From positions 1 through 32,329 of the forward strand of contig CAYFMW010000020.1 of assembly GCA_964344335.1 (NCBI GenBank): DNA of 32,329 nucleotides, given 5' to 3'. This stretch comes from RUG11894 sp964344335 (GTDB taxonomy: Bacteria > Bacillota > Clostridia > Peptostreptococcales > Anaerovoracaceae). The notes beneath the pieces were generated by a model. That model ran no database searches and was not told the DNA's origin. It was given only the letters and a program-made list of their open reading frames with translations. The number at the start of each line of letters is the position of its first letter. The first letter of the stretch is position 1. Shown in pieces: positions 22,913 to 30,090 of the stretch. A program made the position numbers and the translations under genes.

Positions 22913-24521
22913 TGCATTCCCTCGATTCCTTTACTTTTCCCTTAAAGAATTCTATCACAAAGCTGCTCAAGTCCTCAACTGCTGCCGCTGCAAGAAGCGC
23001 GAACACGGGAAAGAGCACTACCTGATATCTCCCCTGCGCCTCGCTCAGCAAAAATACCAGCGCGTAGCCGTAGAACAAGAGGCGAAAATACATCTGCTCC
23101 GGCCTTCGAAAGGGCGCAAACAGAGCGGCGAAGGCGCCTACCGCAATCGCCCCCATCACCGCCATATACATGGCCGACGAGGCCTTGGAAATTACATTGC
23201 CGGGGTCGAAGTCGTAGAGATCGCGCTCGACTCTTGGGACTTCCCAATTTATAGTCTGCCCGGGATGAGCCTCCTCCCATGCGCGCTCTTCGTCGTAGAG
23301 CGCGCGAAGCCACTTGGAGAGCGCGGTATCCGCGGACCAGTCCTCTTCCATCTTTGCACTCAGGGTCTCGGGAAGCTTGTCGGAGTTCCGCCTCAGATCT
23401 TCTTTAAGCAGCGTGCTGAGCTCGTCCATAACCCTGTCGTAGTCTCCATCGTATTTATCCGCGAGCTCGTAGACTTTAAGCCCCTCTTCCCGGGTCCACA
23501 TGCCTCCGCCCGCCGAATTGAGCCCTATCCACAAAAAATGAGCCGAAGCATCCCTGCAGACAGACCTTCCGACCCTTTTATCCAGCCAGTTTAAGGCACC
23601 CGTTCTTATTCCACCCGCGCACACAGCCATTACGACGATTGCAAGCGCAAGCGCCGCGAATCTTTTACCCTTCGCCTCGCCAATCAACAAAAACACCGCC
23701 CCCGCCGCCGCGCATGCCACCAGGAATATCGGCGAGAACTGCTTAAAGAGGTCCGCAGCCCCGGCACAGAGGCCGGCGCAGATAAGGTAAATCGCGGTTT
23801 TAAGCACTTTTCCGGACGAAAGCATATCTTTTATCGATGCCGCGCCGTTTTGCGCCGAAATCGTGTTTTCCGCCGACTGCCACGCGCAGATGGCAAAGAA
23901 GCTCGCGAGCAGCATAAAGAGCATCGCGGGATGCTCATTGCTCGTAACCGCGCTGTAGTACGCGAAAAGCGGCCAAAAACAAATTATCGCCGCCGCCGTA
24001 TTCGCCGCCCTCTGTCGCTTAAAGATTCGCGCCGCAATCAGATACACCATCGCAACGATTAGGCCTCCGATTATCGCATTCAGATACACCGCGCCCTCGT
24101 AGCTGTCGCCGGGGTAGCCCCTCTGCGTATTCCACACGGCGATCAGGCGCGGATAGAAGGCCCAATGCGTAAAAATTTCTTCCTTGAGCAGCATCTCGCC
24201 GCCCGCGCTCTTCAGAACATCCGCGAAGTCGTATTTCATAAGCATATAGCCCTGCAGCTTATCGAAGCAGCTCATGCGAAAGCGGGTGCCCGCGATAATC
24301 CAAAGCGCCGCCATAGTCGGGTCGGGAATTCTGAAAAAGTTCTTGGGTATTAGATGCAGAAGGAGCAGCGCTGCGGCTATGCCGATGGCGATACTAAGCT
24401 CCGGGCCGAAGTCTTCGTAGGTCCTATCTATGGCCTTGGAGCTCATCGCGAGAACATAGACGGGCAGTCCCGCGAAGAGGATTGCGAATATTGTATATAG
24501 TGCGATACCGAATTTTCTCAT
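22905..24521 (-). CDS. Polytopic membrane protein, likely GT-C glycosyltransferase
   Basis: A 538-residue protein with about ten hydrophobic segments and one large hydrophilic loop (about residues 305-435), rich in acidic and basic residues. The arrangement resembles GT-C enzymes of the ArnT/PMT (GT39/GT83) type, which take a sugar from a polyprenyl-phosphate carrier outside the membrane. An acidic residue pair expected in the first external loop could be D-F-G-P-E near residue 38 (YEDFGPEL), but this is not decisive. It begins 3 bp after a GT2 enzyme of the polyprenyl-phosphate sugar synthase type, the usual partner for such a transferase. The acceptor (wall polymer, lipid or protein) is unknown. 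Confidence 0.7.
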   Translation of the reverse strand: MRKFGIALYTIFAILFAGLPVYVLAMSSKAIDRTYEDFGPELSIAIGIAAALLLLHLIPKNFFRIPDPTMAALWIIAGTRFRMSCFDKLQGYMLMKYDFADVLKSAGGEMLLKEEIFTHWAFYPRLIAVWNTQRGYPGDSYEGAVYLNAIIGGLIVAMVYLIAARIFKRQRAANTAAAIICFWPLFAYYSAVTSNEHPAMLFMLLASFFAICAWQSAENTISAQNGAASIKDMLSSGKVLKTAIYLICAGLCAGAADLFKQFSPIFLVACAAAGAVFLLIGEAKGKRFAALALAIVVMAVCAGGIRTGALNWLDKRVGRSVCRDASAHFLWIGLNSAGGGMWTREEGLKVYELADKYDGDYDRVMDELSTLLKEDLRRNSDKLPETLSAKMEEDWSADTALSKWLRALYDEERAWEEAHPGQTINWEVPRVERDLYDFDPGNVISKASSAMYMAVMGAIAVGAFAALFAPFRRPEQMYFRLLFYGYALVFLLSEAQGRYQVVLFPVFALLAAAAVEDLSSFVIEFFKGKVKESRECNV

Positions 24522-24524
24522 GTG

Positions 24525-25472
24525 CTAAAAATTCTTCTCTTTTGCTATGTATATCGGACGCTGCTTAACTTCGAGATAGGTCTTTGCCAGATACTGTCCG
24601 AGCACTCCGATGCCCAGCAGCTGCACCCCTCCGAGGAACAATACTATGGAGACCAGCGACGGCCAGCCTGCCACCGGATCTCCGAAGATTAGCGCCTTAA
24701 TCACCACGAAAAGCAGATAAAGGCCGCTTACGAGGCAAACGAGGATGCCGGCGCCGCTCGAGATTGCCAGCGGTGCGGTCGAAAATGCGACTATCGCATC
24801 GAAGGAGTAAAACAAGAGTTTAAAGAACGACCACTTCGTCTCTCCCGCGACGCGCTCTCTGTTTACATACTCCATCCAATGAGTCTTAAATCCGACCCAG
24901 GAAAATATTCCCTTGGAAAATCTGTTATATTCGCTCATCGAAAGGACCGCGTCCGCCATGCGTCGGGTCATGAGCCTGTAGTCCCTTGCGCCGTCGACGA
25001 TTTCGGTCTTGGAAATCCTGTTGATAAGCTTATAAAAGAGCCGCGCGAAGAAGCTGCGGATGGGGGGCTCACCCTTGCGGTTTGTGCGCCTGGTACCCAC
25101 GCAGTCGATCTCCTCGCCCTCTTTGGAACTCTCTATAATCTTAAGCATCTCGGGCAGCATCTCCGGCGGGTCCTGAAGGTCCGCGTCCATCACCGCCACA
25201 TAGTCGCCGCCCGCGTTCTGAAGCCCCGCATACATCGCCGCTTCCTTGCCGAAGTTGCGCGAAAAGCTTATGTACTTGCAACGCTCATCCTTTGCCGCCA
25301 GAGCCTTTATTACCGCCAGCGTTCCGTCCGCAGAACCGTCGTCCACGAAGATAAATTCCGTCCTTGCGCCGAGCTGCGCGAGTTCCTTTAAGACAGGCTG
25401 CATCGCATCGTAATACAGCGGCAAAGCCTCCTCCTCGTTATAGCAAGGTACAATTATGCTGATCGTCTTCAT
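24525..25472 (-). CDS. GT2 glycosyltransferase, polyprenyl-phosphate sugar synthase type
   Basis: A 315-residue protein of the DPM1/GtrB-like GT2 group. It has the N-terminal nucleotide-sugar fold with SIIVPCYNEEEALP and FVDDGSADGTL, and a metal-binding DADLQDPPE. Two C-terminal transmembrane helices span about residues 225-255 and 270-292, and a basic tail contains VKQRPIYIAKE. It would load glucose or another hexose onto undecaprenyl phosphate at the inner face. ATG 25472 has GGAG five bases upstream; a GTG two codons earlier (25478) is less likely. It heads the operon GT2 - GT-C-like protein - phosphoglucomutase. The upstream leader contains the hairpin array. Confidence 0.92.
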   Translation of the reverse strand: MKTISIIVPCYNEEEALPLYYDAMQPVLKELAQLGARTEFIFVDDGSADGTLAVIKALAAKDERCKYISFSRNFGKEAAMYAGLQNAGGDYVAVMDADLQDPPEMLPEMLKIIESSKEGEEIDCVGTRRTNRKGEPPIRSFFARLFYKLINRISKTEIVDGARDYRLMTRRMADAVLSMSEYNRFSKGIFSWVGFKTHWMEYVNRERVAGETKWSFFKLLFYSFDAIVAFSTAPLAISSGAGILVCLVSGLYLLFVVIKALIFGDPVAGWPSLVSIVLFLGGVQLLGIGVLGQYLAKTYLEVKQRPIYIAKEKNF

Positions 25473-25499
25473 AAACACTCCGTAATTCGCTTGGGCAGA

Positions 25500-25683
25500 T
25501 AATAGAACCTGCAGAGTCAGTAACTCTGCAGGTTATTATATCATAACCAAAGCTATAAAGATGATACAACATTTCCAACCTATGATTGGAAAAGGACAGT
25601 GGAAATGTTATATCATAATCACGCTACTTAAGTGATACAACACTTTCTACCCCTTACTAGGTAATAGAGAAAGTGTTATATCA
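25500..25683 (-). repeat. Tandem array of three hairpins in an AT-rich island
   Basis: On the minus strand three units each open with ATGATATAAYA. Unit 1 (25683-25633) has stem GATATAACACTTTCT / AGAAAGTGTTGTATC. Unit 2 (25616-25561) has stem GATATAACATTTCCA / TGGAAATGTTGTATC. Unit 3 (25545-25500) has AACCTGCAGAGT-TACTG-ACTCTGCAGGTT with a looser outer stem. Three stem positions differ between units 1 and 2, and all three are compensated on the other arm. The one plus-strand C/A mismatch becomes a U-G pair in minus-strand RNA. The units lie upstream of the GT2 operon and just downstream of the livH fragment. Function unknown. Confidence 0.8.
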
Positions 25684-25697
25684 TGTATTTTACTATA

Positions 25698-26096
25698 TTA
25701 AGCAAAATTCAAATTCCTCCTTTCCAAATCTGGAAACCAACCCAAGCAATTGCGGCGAAAATATATACCAAAAGAATCTTTCTTTTTGTATAAGCCGATA
25801 GTTGCAATCATTACCGTAAAAATTGGTTTGTTTATCATTGGCTTTACAACGGTGAGATTCAGGATGTAGCCAAAAAGCACAGTTCCTAGTATAGCCAGTA
25901 GATAAGAAGGGATAAGCGGCAACCCCAAGTTAGTGCTTAACATAACAGCAAAGAATCCGCCCATCATTACCGTCTCGCCATGTGCCATGTTGACAATACC
26001 CATGCCGTTAACGGTAATGATAAAACCAAGACCAATTAACGCATAGATACTGCCGATTGATAATCCAGCCGTCAGATTCTGAATAAAATCTATCAA
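25698..26096 (-). pseudogene. livH: Truncated branched-chain amino acid ABC permease (livH-like)
   Basis: A 132-codon reading frame starts at TTG 26096, with AAGGAGG 8 nt upstream. Its first 97 residues or so match LivH-type permeases: FIQNLTAGLSIGSIYALIGL, GFIITVNGMGIVNMAHGE, MMGGFFAVML, VVKPMINKPIF, VMIATIGL. The family normally has about 290 residues. After ATIGL the match ends and the frame gives a hydrophilic tail (YKKKDSFGIYFRR...). The neighbouring frame there encodes a hydrophobic helix (KRKILLVYIFAAIAWVGFQ) ending in GGI-stop over an AAAGGAGG, as if a deletion had joined two pieces out of frame. No other liv genes are nearby. Base composition is much more AT-rich than the flanking genes, suggesting transfer and decay. 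Confidence 0.8.
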
Positions 26097-26890
26097 GTGG
26101 TGACCTCCTTTTTGTACTATTACATCAAATTCTTATTGCTTACATGCCGTAGAACAACTTTGCACTCTACATTTAATCCCCAAGCACAAACCTAGATATA
26201 AGTAATGCTTTTCCCAACATCGGCATATGAAAAACATCACACAATGTAGCAAAAAATTTACAGACGATCATTTCTGGCCACCTTTAAGAAAGATTGCCGC
26301 AAAAAAATACATAATTCAGGCTGCTCCATGCTTAATCCTCAATTATTTATAGCATGCTACTAGGTATTCAAAGAAATACAAATAACAACAATAAAGCTAT
26401 GCTTTACAGGAATACATTTGCTTAATTCTCTGCCTTAAAAAGAGAAACTAAGAGCAGAACGATGATAAATACTGAAATTTATCGACATAACTATATCGTA
26501 AATTAACAAAGAACCATTCACTTAAGTTATGCCCTTAAAAATAATGGGCCAAAATAAATAAGCTATTTGACCACCTATACAGAAATAAAATCACTTTGCT
26601 GTTGCATAAGAGCTCAAAAGGTTGCTATTTCAAGAACTAAATGTACATCGGACAAATTAATCACTGCTCCCACCTCCGTATATATAAACAAGCTACTGCA
26701 GATTCTTGAAAATATGAATAACAAATAACTGAAGCTATTATAAATAATTATAACTATGGCAAACTACTATATCAAAATATCTATATATGTGAGCCATTTT
26801 TTACTACATAAAAAGTTATAAAGGGGCATGTTTAATCTTGCATCCGCACCAACTTCAAACACGGTAAGCTGTCTAACTAGAGTAATATAG
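26097..26890. other. AT-rich stretch of about 790 bp without a convincing gene
   Basis: This region is strongly AT-rich, unlike the GC-rich flanks, and has no long open frame on either strand. On the minus strand two tiny frames have ribosome sites: GTG 26664 to stop 26614 (16 residues, after GGAGGTGG) and ATG 26271 to stop 26173 (32 residues, after AAAGGTGG). Neither was recognised. It probably is the decayed upstream part of the livH island. Confidence 0.5.
26614..26664 (-). CDS. Possible leader peptide, 16 residues
   Basis: GTG start preceded by GGAGGTGGGAGCA. The peptide INLSDVHLVLEIATF (after the initiator) has seven Ile/Leu/Val among 16 residues. It lies 518 bp upstream of the livH-like fragment on the same strand. 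Branched-chain-rich leader peptides attenuate some branched-chain amino acid operons, but no terminator/antiterminator pair was found. Chance is a real alternative. Confidence 0.2.
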   Translation of the reverse strand: MINLSDVHLVLEIATF

Positions 26891-26917
26891 AAAGACTGAC
26901 CTTTACGGTCAGTCTTT
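26891..26917. terminator. Terminator of the zinc-ribbon protein gene
   Basis: AAAGACTGACC, loop TTTAC, GGTCAGTCTTT: a perfect 11-bp stem 16 bp beyond the stop at 26933. T-rich sequence lies on both sides, so it can also act on the plus strand. Confidence 0.8.
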
Positions 26918-26932
26918 TGATTTAGATCTTAC

Positions 26933-27658
26933 TTATTTAAGAAGCGGGCATTTGCAGCGGAAGCAGTAATCGTCTTCTATATCGCACAATGTTGCGCAGG
27001 CGTTGCAGAAGATAATCGAATCGCCGGTCTTATCGTATTTTTCGTAGGATTTGAGTCCGGCATGGTAACGCACCCTGTCGCCTATCTTGAAATAGTTGTA
27101 TCTGGTATCGTCATCCTCTGCCGTGATGGTATCGCGCTTGCCCTGGTCGCTGCGTATATAGACAGTATATTCGAGATAATCTTCATCTCCGTCATCATCG
27201 CTGCGTGTTTTCTTTTTGACCTTCTTATCCACAACCGTGCCGTCCCAGGTTACTCCGAGCTTCTTCCTGCCGAAACTTGCGAACAAACCGATTACTAAGA
27301 ACATGCCGCCTATACCAAAACCTATATATAGCGACTCCGGATTGCTCATGCCGTCCGCGCCCTTCTCTCCGGCTATATAAAAGCCGACGATGGCGGCGAC
27401 AGCCAATATAATGGAGAAAATCATGGACCATTGCTTCGTATGTTTGACATACCTGGCAAAAGCCGGGTCGTTGATGCGATCCGAATAGCCGCGAAGGACC
27501 TTGGACCGGGCAGCGGTATTCGCAGCAGGTGGCGCTTGCTGCGGCGCGGTCTGTGCAGGCTGTGCAGCCTGCGCTGCAGCTTGAACTACCTGCGTGCCGC
27601 AGGCCGTGCAGAATTTTGCATTATCTGGTATCTGTGCTCCACAACTTGCGCAATACAT
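26933..27658 (-). CDS. Membrane protein with a zinc ribbon at each end
   Basis: A 241-residue protein. The N-terminal zinc ribbon is CASCG-x10-CTACG (C3, C6, C17, C20). An Ala/Gln/Pro-rich linker follows (about residues 25-50), then two membrane helices (about 77-96 and 110-129). A cytoplasmic domain of about 80 residues has an acidic run (SDDDGDEDYLEY), and a second C-terminal zinc ribbon is CNAC-x10-CFRC (C218, C221, C232, C235). Both termini should be cytoplasmic. N-terminal zinc ribbons of this zinc_ribbon_2 type are common in Bacillota membrane proteins of unknown role. AAGGAGGAG precedes ATG 27658. Monocistronic. Function unknown. Confidence 0.85.
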   Translation of the reverse strand: MYCASCGAQIPDNAKFCTACGTQVVQAAAQAAQPAQTAPQQAPPAANTAARSKVLRGYSDRINDPAFARYVKHTKQWSMIFSIILAVAAIVGFYIAGEKGADGMSNPESLYIGFGIGGMFLVIGLFASFGRKKLGVTWDGTVVDKKVKKKTRSDDDGDEDYLEYTVYIRSDQGKRDTITAEDDDTRYNYFKIGDRVRYHAGLKSYEKYDKTGDSIIFCNACATLCDIEDDYCFRCKCPLLK

Positions 27659-28003
27659 ATTATGCTCCTCCTTGTGTTATACCTTTTGAGTTTTATTAAT
27701 CCTCAATTCCAAGCTTACGGCGCTCCTGAATTTGGCCGAAAAGATGCGCATTTGCGCGAGACATACAATTGATAGTATTTTAACAAAATCTTCGTTTTAA
27801 TTCAACAGAAGGCCCTCAGCTGTAAAAATTCTTGCTGTTTATCCATATAACAAACAAAACTTTTAAGGCTTTTTTAAATTTCCCGTCAAAATGCGGCATT
27901 TTATGTGCAAGCCCGCAATAACTCTAGACTTGCTATAGACTTTTTTACAAATTTTTTGTATACTTCCTTTGGCACTTATTTCATATTTTATACGGAGTTT
28001 ATT
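27659..28003. other. Intergenic region between divergent genes
   Basis: This stretch of 345 bp separates the minus-strand zinc-ribbon gene from the plus-strand hydrogenase operon. It holds the ribosome site of the former, the promoter of the latter (27936-27964), and AT-rich sequence with several T runs at 27785-27960. No further gene or structured RNA was recognised. Confidence 0.5.
27936..27964 (+). promoter_or_regulatory. Probable promoter of the hydrogenase operon
   Basis: TAGACT (27936-27941), a 17-bp T-rich spacer and TATACT (27959-27964), 39 bp before the hydC start. Consensus match is 4/6 and 5/6. Confidence 0.5.
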
Positions 28004-28492
28004 ATGTGTACAGGAAACGAATTTTTACAGCCGCTCGAGGCATTTCTTGCCGACGATAAGCTGACGGAGTCCGACTTGATCGAGATTCTTCATTTTACTC
28101 AGGATCATTTCGGATACATCCCCGACGAGGCCCAACTTTTAATCGCCAAGCGCTTGAAAATTCCGACATCCCGCGTCTACGGAGTGGTAACCTTCTACTC
28201 CTACTTCACTCAGGTACCCAAGGGCAATAATCAGATAAGCATATGCCTTGGAACCGCCTGCTACATAAAGGGGGCTCAGAATGTACTGAGCGAATTCGAA
28301 AAGCAGCTGGGCATCTCCTCCGGAGAGACCACCGCGGACCGCCACTTCAGCATAAACCCGACCAGGTGTCTGGGCGACTGCAGCAAGGCGCCCGTCGTAA
28401 TGGTAAACGACGACATCTACTCCAGAGTGGAGCCGGGCGATGTAAGCAAGATTCTGGCGAAATACCGCAGCGACAGTCAGGAGGCAAGATGA
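28004..28492 (+). CDS. hydC: [FeFe] hydrogenase subunit HydC (NuoE-like, 2Fe-2S)
   Basis: A 162-residue thioredoxin-fold ferredoxin of the NuoE/24-kDa family. The helical N-terminal part (YIPDEAQLLIAKRLKIPTSR) is followed by the 2Fe-2S ligands C81 and C86 (ICLGTACYIKG) and C122 and C126 (RCLGDCSKAP). It passes electrons between the NADH/flavin subunit and the hydrogenase subunit. ATG 28004 has CGGAG 6 nt upstream, and the family N-terminus fits; an in-frame reading from 27905 would run through the promoter. It overlaps hydB by one base. First gene of hydC-hydB-hydA. Confidence 0.93.
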   Translation: MCTGNEFLQPLEAFLADDKLTESDLIEILHFTQDHFGYIPDEAQLLIAKRLKIPTSRVYGVVTFYSYFTQVPKGNNQISICLGTACYIKGAQNVLSEFEKQLGISSGETTADRHFSINPTRCLGDCSKAPVVMVNDDIYSRVEPGDVSKILAKYRSDSQEAR

Positions 28493-30072
28493 TGACTTTT
28501 CAGGAATTAAGAGACTTAAAGCCGATTGCGCGCAAAAAATTGGACGAGCGTCTGGCCGGAAACCCCGATGTGGAAAAATACGGGGACGGCTATCGCCTAA
28601 GCGGAGATTATTTCCGCCGCCAAACGCGCGTCGTTCTTCGCAACAGCGATATTATCGATCCGCTCAATATTGAAGAATATATAGCGATGGATGGCTATCG
28701 CGCGCTCGCCGATATGCTCGAACAATCGATTTCTCCCGCGGATGTGGTCGATACGATGATAGAAGCCAAGCTTCGCGGCCGCGGAGGCGCGGGCTTTCCC
28801 GCCGGAAGGAAGTGGAAAGAGGCACACGATTACGATGCCGAGCGCAAGTATGTAATATGCAACGCCGACGAGGGAGACCCCGGCGCATACATGGATCGCC
28901 ACATTCTGGAGAGCGATCCTCATGCGGTGCTGGAGGGCATGGCCATAGCTGCCTACGCCATCGGAGCGGATTACGGATACATATATGTAAGGGCCGAGTA
29001 CCCGATCGCGGTAAAGCGTCTTCGCGCGGCAATAGCCCAGGCGGAAGAAAGGAACCTGCTCGGAGACAATATTCTGGGAACCGATTTCTGCTTCCATCTT
29101 GAGCTGCGCCTCGGTGCGGGAGCCTTCGTCTGCGGCGAGGGTACCGCGATGATAGAATCCATCGAGGGCCGCCGCGGCATGCCGCGCTTTAAGCGCCACA
29201 GGACCGCGCACAAGGGCCTCTTCGGAATGCCGACCATCGTAAACAATGTCGAGACTCTGGCAAATGTAGCCGGAATTTATCGCAACGGGGCCGAATGGTT
29301 TAAGTCCATAGGCACGCCCGGATCGCCGGGAACTAAGGTCTTCGCTCTGGTCGGAAAGATTGCAGAGCCCGGCCTGGTGGAAGTACCTATGGGAACACCT
29401 CTGCGCGAGATTATATTCAACATCGGCGGCGGCATCAAAGACAACAAGAAATTCAAGGCGGTTCAGACCGGCGGACCTTCCGGAGGCTGCATCCCCGAAC
29501 AATTCCTGGACATCCCCGTAGACTTCGACGAGCTGGTGCGCATCGGCTCCATAATGGGTTCGGGCGGAATGGTCATAATGGACGAAAACGACTGCATGGT
29601 CGACATCGCTCGATTCTTTATGGAGTTTTCCGTCGAGGAATCCTGCGGAAAGTGCACTCCCTGCCGCATAGGCACCAAGCGCATCCTCGAGCTTCTCAAC
29701 AAGATAATCAACGGTGACGGGCGCGAGCGCGACCTCGATTATCTGAAGGAGCTGTCGCTTGTAATCAGGGATACCTCGCTCTGCGGTCTGGGTCAGTCCG
29801 CGACGAACCCCGTCCTCTCCACGCTCAAGTATTTCGAGGACGAGTACAGGGCGCACGCCATCGATAAGAAGTGCCCGGCCGGCGTATGCAAGGCCCTCAA
29901 GCACTATTATATAAGCGATGCCTGCGTCGGATGCGGCCTGTGCATGAGAAACTGCCCGACCAACTGCATCAGCGGTGAGCCCAGGAGCAAACATACCATT
30001 AATCAGGAAAGCTGCGTACAGTGCGGAACCTGCGTCAATGTATGCCCGGTAAAGGCCATCCATGTCGAATAA
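28492..30072 (+). CDS. hydB: [FeFe] hydrogenase subunit HydB (NuoF-like, NADH/FMN)
   Basis: A 526-residue NuoF-like subunit. The FMN/NADH domain has GRGGAGFPAGRKW and NADEGDPGAYMDRHILE, and an SLBB-like region follows. The 4Fe-4S site is ESCGKCTPCRIGT plus a later Cys in DTSLCGLGQ. Two C-terminal 4Fe-4S clusters are CVGCGLCMRNCP and CVQCGTCVNVCP. In bifurcating hydrogenases this subunit takes electrons from (or gives them to) NADH. It lacks the N-terminal thioredoxin-like domain of long HydB forms. The usual GEETAL...RPxPPFPA loop reads GEGTAM...RFKRHRTAH, a change at the dinucleotide site. ATG 28492 is 7 nt after AGGAGG; ATG 28489 is possible. Confidence 0.93.
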   Translation: MTFQELRDLKPIARKKLDERLAGNPDVEKYGDGYRLSGDYFRRQTRVVLRNSDIIDPLNIEEYIAMDGYRALADMLEQSISPADVVDTMIEAKLRGRGGAGFPAGRKWKEAHDYDAERKYVICNADEGDPGAYMDRHILESDPHAVLEGMAIAAYAIGADYGYIYVRAEYPIAVKRLRAAIAQAEERNLLGDNILGTDFCFHLELRLGAGAFVCGEGTAMIESIEGRRGMPRFKRHRTAHKGLFGMPTIVNNVETLANVAGIYRNGAEWFKSIGTPGSPGTKVFALVGKIAEPGLVEVPMGTPLREIIFNIGGGIKDNKKFKAVQTGGPSGGCIPEQFLDIPVDFDELVRIGSIMGSGGMVIMDENDCMVDIARFFMEFSVEESCGKCTPCRIGTKRILELLNKIINGDGRERDLDYLKELSLVIRDTSLCGLGQSATNPVLSTLKYFEDEYRAHAIDKKCPAGVCKALKHYYISDACVGCGLCMRNCPTNCISGEPRSKHTINQESCVQCGTCVNVCPVKAIHVE

Positions 30073-30090
30073 TCAGCGGAGGAAATAGAT

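Noticed and set aside
25561..25683. CRISPR or transposon terminal repeats
   Set aside because: The units are hairpins with different, covarying stems and not identical repeats with unique spacers. No transposase gene or target duplication was seen.
26261..26292. T-box riboswitch core before livH
   Set aside because: Minus-strand AAAGGTGGCCAG resembles part of the T-box sequence, but the conserved GGTGGNACCGCG is not completed and no specifier stem or terminator was found.
27905..28003. N-terminal extension of hydC from an upstream GTG
   Set aside because: It would translate the likely promoter and has no ribosome site. ATG 28004 has one and matches the family start.
28597..30063. Long antisense frame (488 codons) opposite hydB
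   Set aside because: It is a mirror of the GC-rich codon bias of hydB, with no ribosome site and no family motifs. The hydB frame has clear catalytic and cluster motifs.
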